NCBI RefSeq assembly: GCF_023100905.1
Contig: NZ_CP064686.1
Location: 186,001-250,000, forward strand
Direction of reading: 5' to 3'
DNA from: Bradyrhizobium sp. 4
Lineage (GTDB): Bacteria > Pseudomonadota > Alphaproteobacteria > Rhizobiales > Xanthobacteraceae
Length of the DNA stretch: 64,000 nucleotides
Positions 27,759-36,067 of this stretch are shown piece after piece. Within the stretch, counting starts at the first letter, position 1, and every line of letters begins with the position of its first letter. A program made the position numbers and the translations under genes. A model generated the notes under the pieces. It worked only from the letters and a program-made list of their open reading frames with translations, searched no databases and was not told the origin of the DNA.

Positions 27759-28886
27759 ATGGCAACAGACGAGCTGGTCAAGACGACGACGGGCATCGCC
27801 CATCACGGCGCCGAGCGGCTGCCCTCGGTGGATATCGACAGCTTCAACATTGAGATGAAGGACGAGGACGGCTTCATCGGCGACCGCGCCAGCAAGGGCG
27901 CGTTCCGCGAGATACTCGAGCGCTGGCGCAAGCCGCTGCGCAAGTCCGGCGAGGACCCGTTCGGCAAGGAGCCGTCCGACGAGATCAGCAAGAAGACGCT
28001 GGACGCCATCCTGGTCGGCGACGACACCGAGGCCTGGGCGGTGGTGCATAGCGCCATCGAGGACTTCGCCCAGGAACTTGCTTACGTCACCCGCCGCTTC
28101 CTCAAGTCCAAGGCCTGGGCCAAGACCGAGCGCATCGTGGTCGGCGGCGGCTTTCGCGATTCCCGGCTCGGCGAGCTCGCGATCGCGCGCACCGAGATCA
28201 TCCTCATGTCCGAGGATTTCAAGATCGACATGGTGCCGATCCGTCATCATCCCGACGAAGCCGGCCTGATCGGCGCGCTGCATCTGGCGCCGTCATGGAT
28301 CTTCGAGGCCCATGACAGCATCCTCGCCGTCGATATCGGCGGCACCAACATCCGCTGCGGCCTGGTGGAGACCAGCTGGAAAAAGGCAAAAGACCTGTCG
28401 AAAGCCAAGGTCGTGAAGTCCGAGCTGTGGCGTCATGCCGACGACGAGCCGACGCGCGAAGGCGCGGTGAAGCGGCTCACCAAGATGCTGAAGGGGCTGA
28501 TCACCGAGGCCGAAAAGGAAGGCTACAAGCTGGCGCCGTTCATCGGCATTGCCTGTCCCGGCGTGATCAACGCGGACGGCTCCATCGAGAAAGGCGCGCA
28601 GAACCTGCCGGGCAATTGGGAGAGCAGCAAATTCAACCTGCCGGCGAGCCTGCTCGAGGGCATCCCGCAGGTCGGCGAGCACGACACCGCGATCCTGATG
28701 CACAATGACGGCGTGGTTCAGGGCCTCTCCGAGGTGCCGTTCATGCAGGACGTCGATCGCTGGGGCGTGCTCACCATCGGCACCGGCCTCGGCAATGCCC
28801 GCTTCACCAACCGCCGCAAGGACAACGGCAAAGACGGGGATTCCACGGGCAACGGGAAGAAAAAGGGCAAGTCCGACAAGGAGTAA
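27759..28886 (+). CDS. ROK-family (glucokinase-like) protein with N-terminal extension
   Basis: A 375-residue protein with a C-terminal sugar-kinase-like region. DIGGTNIRCGLVE (about 189-201) is the phosphate-1 motif, GIACPGVINADGSIEKGAQN corresponds to the ROK core, and LTIGTGLGNARF is phosphate-2. The first 185 residues are unlike standard ROK kinases, which begin directly with the phosphate-1 motif. The tail is Lys/Gly-rich (KKKGKSDKE). The start follows an AAGGGG ribosome-binding site. The cysteine-rich zinc motif of ROK proteins is not visible. Confidence 0.8.
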   Translation: MATDELVKTTTGIAHHGAERLPSVDIDSFNIEMKDEDGFIGDRASKGAFREILERWRKPLRKSGEDPFGKEPSDEISKKTLDAILVGDDTEAWAVVHSAIEDFAQELAYVTRRFLKSKAWAKTERIVVGGGFRDSRLGELAIARTEIILMSEDFKIDMVPIRHHPDEAGLIGALHLAPSWIFEAHDSILAVDIGGTNIRCGLVETSWKKAKDLSKAKVVKSELWRHADDEPTREGAVKRLTKMLKGLITEAEKEGYKLAPFIGIACPGVINADGSIEKGAQNLPGNWESSKFNLPASLLEGIPQVGEHDTAILMHNDGVVQGLSEVPFMQDVDRWGVLTIGTGLGNARFTNRRKDNGKDGDSTGNGKKKGKSDKE

Positions 28887-29231
28887 CCTTGACTGGTTAG
28901 GTTAAGGACCGGATTGCGTTGCGGTGCACGGGCCGCACGCTACGGTCGGAACCGTCGCCTCACCTGGCCGGCGAAGCCGCCCTTCCCAGCCAGTATTTTA
29001 ATGAGCGGCACGGGACCGCCAGTGTTTACCGCGTCTGGCGGTCCCACCCCGCCTTTGCGGGTACCAGTGATTCGGGCACCGACGTGCCGCATCGGGCTTG
29101 CGCCGGGTCAGTGGCGAACGGCTCAGGCCCATTCCCGCGCAAACCCCCGCCGAAATCCGTGATCGCCCCCGATCATCACCGTGACATCGTGGGTCAGCCG
29201 GAAAACCGGCCCGATTTTCGCCCTCCCAGCC
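28887..29231. other. Intergenic region with two hairpins
   Basis: No credible gene. A perfect 11-base stem (29012-29022 with 29035-29045, GGGACCGCCAG/CTGGCGGTCCC) is followed at once by a smaller hairpin (CCCGC..GCGGG, about 29047-29061). Together they resemble a REP-type element or the transcription end of the ROK-like gene. Confidence 0.6.
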
Positions 29232-29260
29232 TTGTCTGGCCCGCCATCCTCGCCTATTAA
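29232..29260 (+). promoter_or_regulatory. Promoter of tRNA-Ser
   Basis: TTGTCT (29232-29237) and TATTAA (29255-29260) are separated by 17 bases. Transcription would start about 35 bases before the mature tRNA 5' end, leaving a short leader for RNase P. Confidence 0.6.
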
Positions 29261-29302
29261 CGCCCGAACCACAGGGGCCATGCTCCTTACTTGGCGCCTT
29301 CA

Positions 29303-29392
29303 GGAGAGGTGGCAGAGTGGTCGAATGCACCGCACTCGAAATGCGGCATAGGTGCAAGCCTATCGGGGGTTCGAATCCCTCCCTCTCCGCCA
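29303..29392 (+). tRNA. tRNA-Ser (anticodon CGA)
   Basis: A 90-base class II tRNA with a seven-pair acceptor stem (GGAGAGG with CCTCTCC), a discriminator G and an encoded CCA. The anticodon loop CTCGAAA gives anticodon CGA, reading UCG. A long variable arm and the TTCGAAT T-loop are visible, as expected for serine tRNA. Confidence 0.97.
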
Positions 29393-29436
29393 ACATCATC
29401 CGCCACAACAAAACGGCTTACAGAAAGCTCGATAGA

Positions 29437-30348
29437 TCAGTCTGATCTTGCCGGCTCTCGCTCCGACAGCACCGTCCGCGCCGTCGCCACAAACGCCTGC
29501 GCGGCTGGCGACAACGTCCGCCCCTGGCGCTGCAGCAGCGACACCGGGCGGGTGATGGCAGGGCGTATCAGCGGTTTTGCGATCAGAGTCGGAAATTGAT
29601 CCGCCGGCAGCATCGTCGCAGGAAGGATCGCGAGGCCGAGGCCCTGCGCCGTCATGGCGAGTGCGGTATTGATCAGCGTCACTTCATAGGTTGGGTTGAG
29701 GTGCTTGCCCTGGGTGCCCAGCGCCTGATCGATCTGCATGCGAATCCGCGTCTCGCCCCGCATCGCGATCGTGGGCATCTGAGCCAACTCGTCCCATGTC
29801 AGCGCGCGGCGTGCCGCGAAGTCGGCGGTGCGCCGGCCGATGGCGCTCAGGCGGCCGCGGGTCAGCGTCTCGATCGTCAGCTCCGCGAAGTCTCCCTCGA
29901 CGCTGCCGATCGCGAACTCCGCATCCGTCGCGCTCAGACGCGGAACGAGATCGTCGGCGGCGACGTCGCGCATGTCGATTTCGATGTCGGGATAGCCTGC
30001 CCGGAATTTAGCGAGCACCGAGGGCAGCAGTGCCGATGCGGTACCGGCTGAGGCGAGAAACGCGACCCGGCCGGCGCGCGCCTGCGCCAGGTCGCGCATG
30101 CGCCGCGACAGGCCCAGCGCATCACCCAGCATGCGTTCGGCGGCGTGAACTGCCTCGTCAGCAGCCAGCGTCGGCTGCACCGAACGCGTGGAGCGATCGA
30201 ACAGTTTAACGCCGAGCTGCGCTTCGAGCTGCTGGATCAATAGGCTCGCCGCCGATTGCGTGATTCCCAGCTCGCGCGCGGCCCGCGTGATGCTGCGCGT
30301 CCGGTACACGCCGGTGAAGGCCTGCAATTGCCGCAAGGTGACGTTCAT
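29437..30348 (-). CDS. LysR-type transcriptional regulator
   Basis: A 303-residue LysR-family regulator. The N-terminal helix-turn-helix reads LRQLQAFTGVYRTRSITRAA...SAASLLIQQLEAQLGVKLFDR (about 4-60), and the C-terminal part is the ligand-binding domain. The ATG at 30348 is chosen over a TTG two codons upstream. It is divergent to a FAD monooxygenase gene 113 bases away and probably controls it, with an operator-like palindrome between them at 30399-30418. Confidence 0.93.
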   Translation of the reverse strand: MNVTLRQLQAFTGVYRTRSITRAARELGITQSAASLLIQQLEAQLGVKLFDRSTRSVQPTLAADEAVHAAERMLGDALGLSRRMRDLAQARAGRVAFLASAGTASALLPSVLAKFRAGYPDIEIDMRDVAADDLVPRLSATDAEFAIGSVEGDFAELTIETLTRGRLSAIGRRTADFAARRALTWDELAQMPTIAMRGETRIRMQIDQALGTQGKHLNPTYEVTLINTALAMTAQGLGLAILPATMLPADQFPTLIAKPLIRPAITRPVSLLQRQGRTLSPAAQAFVATARTVLSEREPARSD

Positions 30349-30398
30349 AGGCAAAGCTCATGAATTGATGAGTTCTTTCCGGCTTATCACATAAGCGA

Positions 30399-30418
30399 GC
30401 ATGCAATAAAATGCATGC
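30399..30418. promoter_or_regulatory. Candidate LysR operator
   Basis: GCATGCA (30399-30405) and TGCATGC (30412-30418) are inverted arms around ATAAAA, lying between two divergent start codons. It is a plausible site for the LysR regulator, though the spacing is not the classic T-N11-A. Confidence 0.5.
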
Positions 30419-30461
30419 CGTGGACGGTGAAGTCGCGATCGCCAAGGGATCGGAAACGAAC

Positions 30462-32102
30462 ATGAGAACACAGGTGCTGGTGGTGGGCGCCGGGCCCGTC
30501 GGATTGACGGCGGCGATGGATCTGGCATCCCGTGGGATCGACGTCGTGGTCGCGGAGATCCGCCAAGCCGGCGATCCGCCCAGCGTCAAATGCAACCACG
30601 TCTCGGCGCGTTCGATGGAGATCTTCCGCCGGCTCGGCGTCGCCGCAAAGCTGCGCGACGCAGGCCTGCCCGCAGATTTCCCGAACGACTGCTCCTACCG
30701 GACCACGGCGACCGGCATCGAGCTGTGCCGCATCGACATTCCCTCGCGCGCACGCCGCTACAGCGCCACCGGTGGCCCCGATACCTGGTGGCCGACGCCG
30801 GAGCCGCCGCACCGGATCAACCAAGTCTATCTCGAGCCGATCCTATTCAGCCATGCCGCCGCTCAGTCGCGCATCACCATTTTGGCGCGCACGGAAATCA
30901 CGGACATCGAGCAGAATGACGACCATGTGGTCGCACTGGCGCGCGACCTCGACAGCGGAAGCTCGCTCCGCATCGAGGCATCCTTTGTGATCGGTTGCGA
31001 TGGCAGCCGTTCCCTGGTTCGCAAATCGATCGGCGCCAACCTGTCCGGCACGCCGGTGATCCAGCGGGTGCAATCGACCTTCATCGAAGCGCCGCAGCTC
31101 AAGGAGCTGATGGGCGCGCACAAGCCAGCCTGGATGGTGCTCTCGCTCAACCCGCGACGCTCAGGCACGACGGTGGCGATCGACGGTCGTGACCGCTGGC
31201 TGATCCACAATCACCTGAAGCCAGACGAGCCCGAATTTGATTCGGTCGATCGGCACTGGGCCATCCGCGCCATTCTCGGCGTCGACGAGCGCTTCGAATA
31301 CCGCGTCCTCAGCAAGGAGGACTGGGTCGGCCGCCGGCTTGTCGCCGATCGCTTCCGCGACCGCAGGGTCTTCATCTGCGGCGACGCCGCGCATCTGTGG
31401 ATGCCATATGCGGGCTACGGCATGAATGCGGGCATTGCGGACGCCGTCGACCTGTGCTGGCAGGTGGCGGCGCATCTGAACGGGTGGGCGCCGGCTTCGA
31501 TCCTCGATGCCTACGAGGCGGAGCGTCAGCCCATCACCGAACAGGTGTCGCGCTTTGCCATGGAGCATGCGATGAAGATGATGGCGCAGCGTGGCGGAGT
31601 CTCCGCGGAGATCGAGGACGACACGCCGCGCGGCCACGCGGCGCGCGCAGCGTTGGCCAGGGCGGCCTACGACCTCAACGTGCAGCAATATTGCTGCGCC
31701 GGATTGAACTTCGGCTACTATTACGATGCCTCGCCGATCATTGCCTATGACGGCGAGACGCCGCCGGCCTACGCGATGGGCAGCTTCACGCCCTCCACCG
31801 TGCCGGGCGCTCGCGCGCCGCACCTGTTTCTGCGGGACGGGCGATCGCTCTACGATGCCTTCGGCACCGGCTACACTTTGCTGCGGTTCGATCCGGCGAT
31901 CGATGTGGCGCCATTGAAGTCTGCCGCAGAGCAGCGCGGCATTCCGCTCGCGCTGGTCGACATCGCGCCAGACGAAGCGAACGGCGCGTATGCCGAGAAG
32001 CTGGTGCTGGCGCGGCCCGATCAGCACATCGCCTGGCGCGGGCAGGCTGCGCCCGCGGACCCACAAGGCTTGCTGACGCGCATTACTGGTGCTTCGGCGT
32101 AA
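30462..32102 (+). CDS. FAD-dependent aromatic-ring monooxygenase
   Basis: A 546-residue class A flavoprotein monooxygenase of the PheA/TfdB type, using NAD(P)H and oxygen to hydroxylate an aromatic ring. VLVVGAGPVGLTAAMDLASR is the FAD Rossmann motif, VIGCDGSRSLVRKSIG the DG motif, and RRVFICGDAAHLWMPYAGYGMN the GD motif that binds the ribityl chain. The start at 30462 (MRTQVLVVGAG) is preferred over an ATG 51 bases upstream inside the operator-like palindrome. Its neighbours suggest use of an imported aromatic acid. Confidence 0.9.
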   Translation: MRTQVLVVGAGPVGLTAAMDLASRGIDVVVAEIRQAGDPPSVKCNHVSARSMEIFRRLGVAAKLRDAGLPADFPNDCSYRTTATGIELCRIDIPSRARRYSATGGPDTWWPTPEPPHRINQVYLEPILFSHAAAQSRITILARTEITDIEQNDDHVVALARDLDSGSSLRIEASFVIGCDGSRSLVRKSIGANLSGTPVIQRVQSTFIEAPQLKELMGAHKPAWMVLSLNPRRSGTTVAIDGRDRWLIHNHLKPDEPEFDSVDRHWAIRAILGVDERFEYRVLSKEDWVGRRLVADRFRDRRVFICGDAAHLWMPYAGYGMNAGIADAVDLCWQVAAHLNGWAPASILDAYEAERQPITEQVSRFAMEHAMKMMAQRGGVSAEIEDDTPRGHAARAALARAAYDLNVQQYCCAGLNFGYYYDASPIIAYDGETPPAYAMGSFTPSTVPGARAPHLFLRDGRSLYDAFGTGYTLLRFDPAIDVAPLKSAAEQRGIPLALVDIAPDEANGAYAEKLVLARPDQHIAWRGQAAPADPQGLLTRITGASA

Positions 32103-32196
32103 GGCGATTTGAAGCGGACGGTCTCGCGGCGAAGTCCGTCAGGACGTGGTTTACAAAGTCGTGGTTCACAAACAAGAACGCACCGGGGAGGGAAAC

Positions 32197-33177
32197 GTGT
32201 TTCACGTTGCAAGCCGCCGCATTTTGGCCGTGCTGACGGCCGCGAGTTTCGCCGTGCTGCCGTTGGAAGCGAGCCGAGCGGCCTATCCCGAGCAATTGAT
32301 CAAGATCATCGTGACCTTTCCGCCTGGCGGCAGCGCCGATACCGTCATCCGCGCGCTCGAACCGCTGGTCACTGCCGAGCTCAAACAGGGTCTCGTGATC
32401 GAGAACCGCGCGGGTGCTGGAGGCAACATCGGCATGGCCGCGGTCGCGCAGGCCAAGCCCGATGGCTATACGCTCGGCGTCGCGCCGGCAGGCAGTCTGA
32501 CGGTGAATCCGCATCTCAATTCGTCGATGCCGTTCGATCCGAAGGATCTTGCGCCGATCACCCTGCTCGCGGAAATTCCCTTCGTGCTGGTTGCGTCCGC
32601 GAACGTGCCGGCGCATACGGTCGCGGAAACGATCGCGCTCGCCAAGGCCAGGCCGGGCGCGTTGTCAATCGGGCATGGCGGCAATTCGACGGCCATGCAC
32701 TTGACCGCGGCACTGTTCACGCAGAAGACCGGGATCGCCATGGAGTTGGTCCCTTATCGCGGGACCGCGCCGGCGACGGTCGACGTTCTCGCAGGCCATG
32801 TCCCCTTCGCGGTGCTGGATATCCCCGCATCGAGGCAACTGATCCTCGAAGGCAAGCTCAACGCCATCGGTGTGTCGTCTGCCCAGCGTCTTTCGTCCTT
32901 GCCCGATGTGCCGACACTCGCCGAGAGCGGGATTGCGGGTTTCGAATCCGTTGGCTGGTTCGGGCTGGTTGCTCCGGCCGGCACGCCAGTCGATATCGTC
33001 GGCCGGTTGAACGAAGCCTTCGGAAAAGCCCTGAAGGACCCTTCGGTGGTCGAGAAGATCCGGACGCTTGGCGCAGAGCCTGCGCCGACCTCGCCCGAGC
33101 AGTTCAGCCGCTTCATCCAAAGCGAAAGCTCGAAATGGGGAAAGCTGATCAGTGAAGCGGGCATCAAGGCGAATTAA
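32197..33177 (+). CDS. Bug/TctC-type substrate-binding protein (second)
   Basis: A 326-residue periplasmic binding protein of the tripartite tricarboxylate transporter family. A GTG at 32197, preceded by GGGAGGG, gives a good signal peptide ending SRAAYPEQ; earlier in-frame ATG codons lack such a site. Motifs include IIVTFPPGGSADTVIRALEP, ENRAGAGGNIGMAAVAQAKP and PYRGTAPATVDVLAGHV. It probably delivers the substrate of the preceding monooxygenase, but membrane subunits TctA/TctB are absent. Confidence 0.92.
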   Translation: MFHVASRRILAVLTAASFAVLPLEASRAAYPEQLIKIIVTFPPGGSADTVIRALEPLVTAELKQGLVIENRAGAGGNIGMAAVAQAKPDGYTLGVAPAGSLTVNPHLNSSMPFDPKDLAPITLLAEIPFVLVASANVPAHTVAETIALAKARPGALSIGHGGNSTAMHLTAALFTQKTGIAMELVPYRGTAPATVDVLAGHVPFAVLDIPASRQLILEGKLNAIGVSSAQRLSSLPDVPTLAESGIAGFESVGWFGLVAPAGTPVDIVGRLNEAFGKALKDPSVVEKIRTLGAEPAPTSPEQFSRFIQSESSKWGKLISEAGIKAN

Positions 33178-33225
33178 GTGTCGCCCAGTCAGACGATTCC
33201 GCCCCGCGTAAGTCATTGATCTTGC

Positions 33226-33260
33226 AGCCCCGGTCTACTGTGCATGGGGTTGTTTTCGCG
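33226..33260 (+). terminator. Hairpin terminator, family D copy 2
   Basis: GCCCC (33227-33231) pairs with GGGGT and is followed by TGTTTT. It shares 27 identical bases (33234-33260) with the terminator at 10107-10133, after an unrelated plus-strand gene. Confidence 0.75.
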
Positions 33261-33357
33261 CGTTTTGTTGTTGGGCGTTGGAAAGCTTACAGGTAATCGT
33301 CACGCCGCCCCCGGCTGGTCTCTCCAGTTGGGATCCACCGACAAGGGCAAAACGCGC

Positions 33358-34218
33358 ATGCAATCTTCCGGCAGCGGCTGGGGCAACGGGCTTCTTGGCG
33401 TCATCATCTTCAGCGGCTCGCTGCCGGCGACGCGCGTGGCGGTCGGCGGGTTTTCCGCGCTGTTCCTGACCTCGGTGCGCGCGGTCATCGCGGCGCTGAT
33501 CGGTGTGGCCGTGCTCGGCCTGCTCCGCCAGGCGCGGCCGGCGCGTGGGGATCTCGTCTCGCTCGCCATCGTCGCCATCGGCGTCGTGGTCGGTTTTCCC
33601 TTGCTGACGGCGCTCGCGCTCCAGCACATCACCTCGGCGCATTCGATCGTCTTCATCGGGCTCTTGCCGCTGTCGACCGCGATCTTCGGCGTGCTGCGCG
33701 GCGGCGAACGGCCGCAGCCGATGTTTTGGCTGTTCGCTATCCTGGGCAGCGCCACGGTCGCGGGCTTTGCCCTCTCCAACGACGGCACCGCATCGCTCAC
33801 CGGCGATCTGCTGATGGTCGCGGCGATCGTGCTGTGCGGGCTCGGCTATGCCGAAGGCGCAGCGCTGTCGCGCCGCCTTGGCGGCTGGCAGGTGATCTCC
33901 TGGGCGCTGCTGCTGTCGCTGCCGCTGATGCTGCCCGTCGCTATTCTAACCTGGCCGTCGACATGGAGCGGCATCGGCGTGCCCGCCTGGATCGGGCTCG
34001 CCTACGTCTCGATCTTCAGCATGTTCGTCGGTTTCATCTTCTGGTACCGCGGGCTCGCGCTCGGCGGCATTGCCCGCGTCGGCCAGTTGCAGCAGCTCCA
34101 GCCGTTCTTCGGCCTTGCGCTTGCCGGCTTGCTTCTGCACGAACCGGTCGCCTGGAGCATGATCGTCGCGACCGCGCTGGTGGTCGCATGTGTCTTCTTC
34201 GCGCGGCGGTTTGCCTGA
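33358..34218 (+). CDS. DMT/EamA family transporter (second)
   Basis: A 286-residue EamA exporter with about ten membrane helices in two repeats (about 10-140 and 150-285). I chose the ATG at 33358 (MQSSGSGWGNGLLG). Upstream in-frame codons run through the family D terminator and are unlikely to be translated. FWYRGLALGGIARVGQLQQLQPF lies in the second repeat. It converges with the EAL gene, leaving only 7 bases between the stops. Confidence 0.9.
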   Translation: MQSSGSGWGNGLLGVIIFSGSLPATRVAVGGFSALFLTSVRAVIAALIGVAVLGLLRQARPARGDLVSLAIVAIGVVVGFPLLTALALQHITSAHSIVFIGLLPLSTAIFGVLRGGERPQPMFWLFAILGSATVAGFALSNDGTASLTGDLLMVAAIVLCGLGYAEGAALSRRLGGWQVISWALLLSLPLMLPVAILTWPSTWSGIGVPAWIGLAYVSIFSMFVGFIFWYRGLALGGIARVGQLQQLQPFFGLALAGLLLHEPVAWSMIVATALVVACVFFARRFA

Positions 34219-34225
34219 GGCCGCC

Positions 34226-35440
34226 TCACGCGCCCCCCATCACCGTCCGCGTCAGCGTGCTCCGCGCAAACTTCTTCAGCGGCATCGGCTTGCCGAACAG
34301 AAAACCCTGCACGAGGTCGAAGCCGAGCTCGTTCGCGGTGACCAGGTCGGCGCGGCTCTCGACGCCCTCGGCGACGGCGCGCACGCCATAGCCGTGCGAA
34401 AGCTCGACGATGTGGCGGCACACCGTGCGCTTGAGGCGATCGGTGCCGCTGCCGGTGACGAAGTGCCGGTCGGCCTTCAGCTTGATGAAGGGAATTTTGC
34501 CCAAGTCCATCAGCGATGGCCAGTTGGCGCCGAGATTGTCGATCGACAGGCCGATATTGTGCAGACGCAGTTCGCGGGCGACCTCAACCATGAGATCGAG
34601 GTCGCGGATCGCCTCCTCGCTGTCGATCTCGATCGTCAGCCCGCCGAACGCCGGATGCGTCGGCACGCGGCGGCAGAGATCGCGCACGGCCTGCGGCTCC
34701 TTCAGATATGACGCCGGCAAGTTGATCGCGAGATCGACCGGGCTCTGCTGCTCCAGCAGATAGTGCCAGTCCTGCATGGCGCGCTCGATCACGAATTCGG
34801 AGAGGTCGCGCATATTCGGGTCGTGCTCTTCGGGGATGAAATAGGCGGGCGGCACCACGCCCCAGGTCGGATGCCGCATCCGCACCAGCGCCTCGGCGCT
34901 ATTGCGGATCAGCGTGCGCGCGTCGATCTTGGGCTGGTACCAGAGCTCGAGCCAGCCGGCGTGCAGGGCCTCGCCGACGTGCACGGCGGGGCTCGGCGCC
35001 GGCTCCTCGGGCAACAGCATCGCGACGCGGTCGCGCAGCGTCTCCGCGGCAAACGGCGTGGTCAGCGGCGGCAGCATCTTGAGGCCGTATTCCTCGCCGA
35101 CCTGCTGCACGGCCCTGACGATGATCGACTCGCGGGCGCCCACAGTCAGAACCCTGCCGTCGAAGGCCTCGCGCACCAGCGTCTCCAGAAATTTGCCGGG
35201 CTCGATGCCGTCGGCGGCGATGCCGAGCAGGATCAGGTCGGGCAATTCGCTCGTCAGCACGCTCTGCAGCTCCTCGGCGCTGGCGCATTCGGTGGTGACG
35301 AAGCCGAGATCCTCCAGCACTTCCGCGAGAAACGCGCGAAGATGGCGCTTGCCGTCGGCGACGCATGCGCGCGGCTTCACCTTTCGCCGTCCGAAGGTCT
35401 TCGGCCTTCGTTCGGCGAGTTCTACAATGTCGTCGTTCAT
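34226..35440 (-). CDS. Degenerate REC-EAL domain protein
   Basis: A 404-residue protein with an N-terminal receiver-like domain (about 24-145) and a C-terminal EAL domain (about 155-404), the fold of cyclic-di-GMP phosphodiesterases. Both have lost key residues. The receiver has glycine (G73, in LILLGIAADG) where the phospho-aspartate should be. In the EAL part the EAL motif itself (E183) and E358/Q378 remain, but the loop-6 pair DD(F)G is replaced by DNLGAN at 301-306. It may bind cyclic-di-GMP without hydrolysing it, or act as a protein-protein switch. The start at 35440 (MNDDIVELAERR) excludes a poorly conserved head. Confidence 0.85.
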   Translation of the reverse strand: MNDDIVELAERRPKTFGRRKVKPRACVADGKRHLRAFLAEVLEDLGFVTTECASAEELQSVLTSELPDLILLGIAADGIEPGKFLETLVREAFDGRVLTVGARESIIVRAVQQVGEEYGLKMLPPLTTPFAAETLRDRVAMLLPEEPAPSPAVHVGEALHAGWLELWYQPKIDARTLIRNSAEALVRMRHPTWGVVPPAYFIPEEHDPNMRDLSEFVIERAMQDWHYLLEQQSPVDLAINLPASYLKEPQAVRDLCRRVPTHPAFGGLTIEIDSEEAIRDLDLMVEVARELRLHNIGLSIDNLGANWPSLMDLGKIPFIKLKADRHFVTGSGTDRLKRTVCRHIVELSHGYGVRAVAEGVESRADLVTANELGFDLVQGFLFGKPMPLKKFARSTLTRTVMGGA

Positions 35441-35975
35441 CGCAAGCACTCCCGTTCCGTGCCGGTGTGTTAGCGACGTGAGCAGTTTCAAATATGGAAG
35501 GCTTCAGTCGATCGTCGAATTATCTGGGTAACGTTAAAGCACCCATCATGTCTAAAATTGTCTGGGTCTCGTTCGAGAAGTTTTTACGTCTGCCCGCGCA
35601 TCGGGCGCAGGGTTGCGACAATCACGAGAGATTTCGCGACGTGCAGTAAGGCTGCATGCGCGCGCACTGTCCTGCAATTGGACCAAGCCGCGCGCGCCTC
35701 GCCCAATTGAATAATGGAGCGCCTCAATTGCGCGTCATGCGCGCATTTTTCCCGGTTCGCTCGTGACGGTTCTGCGACAATGCGTCGGTGCGCGCTGGCG
35801 CCAATGTGAAGCACATCACAAGCGGATTGCTGCAGGTGCGCTATTGCTCTGGCAGCCGGTGGTGGGCTGTCGAGGATCGCAGCAATGACGTCGCGGCGAA
35901 TAATGTATTGGTGGTTCAGGTTCGTGCTGTCAGGACGATTTCTCGATCGCTTCCTGTGCCTGCCGCGCGCGCACT

Positions 35976-36024
35976 GAGCATGATCCGGAAAAGTGTGCAG
36001 CGGTTTTCCGACAAGATCATGCTC
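35976..36024. repeat. Palindromic repeat element, family E
   Basis: The arms GAGCATGAT (35976-35984) and ATCATGCTC (36016-36024) enclose CCGGAAAA and TTTTCCG, giving a long hairpin with a short bulged centre. This type of element is common in Bradyrhizobium intergenic DNA, from general knowledge; only one copy is seen here. Confidence 0.75.
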
Positions 36025-36035
36025 AACTGACAAGC

Positions 36036-36058
36036 TAAAGCGCGCCAGGCGCGCTTTA
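36036..36058 (-). terminator. Terminator of the hypothetical gene at 36068
   Basis: TAAAGCGCGCC (36036-36046) and GGCGCGCTTTA (36048-36058) form an almost perfect palindrome starting 9 bases after the stop of the minus-strand gene. Confidence 0.7.
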
Positions 36059-36067
36059 GTCGCGGGA

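Larger units (their letters stand above)
35441..36067. other. Intergenic region with palindromic elements
   Basis: About 600 bases without a credible gene. The first 535 bases show nothing I can name. At the far end lie a palindromic element (35976-36024) and a terminator hairpin (36036-36058). Confidence 0.6.

Noticed and set aside
28914..29260. Open frames between the ROK-like gene and tRNA-Ser
   Set aside because: Their protein derives from hairpin DNA; no ribosome-binding site precedes them.
29303..29392. tRNA-Ser as an attachment site for an integrated element
   Set aside because: No integrase gene is nearby and no repeated copy of its 3' end was found downstream in the window.
35584..36033. 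Open frames in the EAL/hypothetical intergenic region
   Set aside because: No ribosome-binding site, no recognisable family, and they run through repeat elements.
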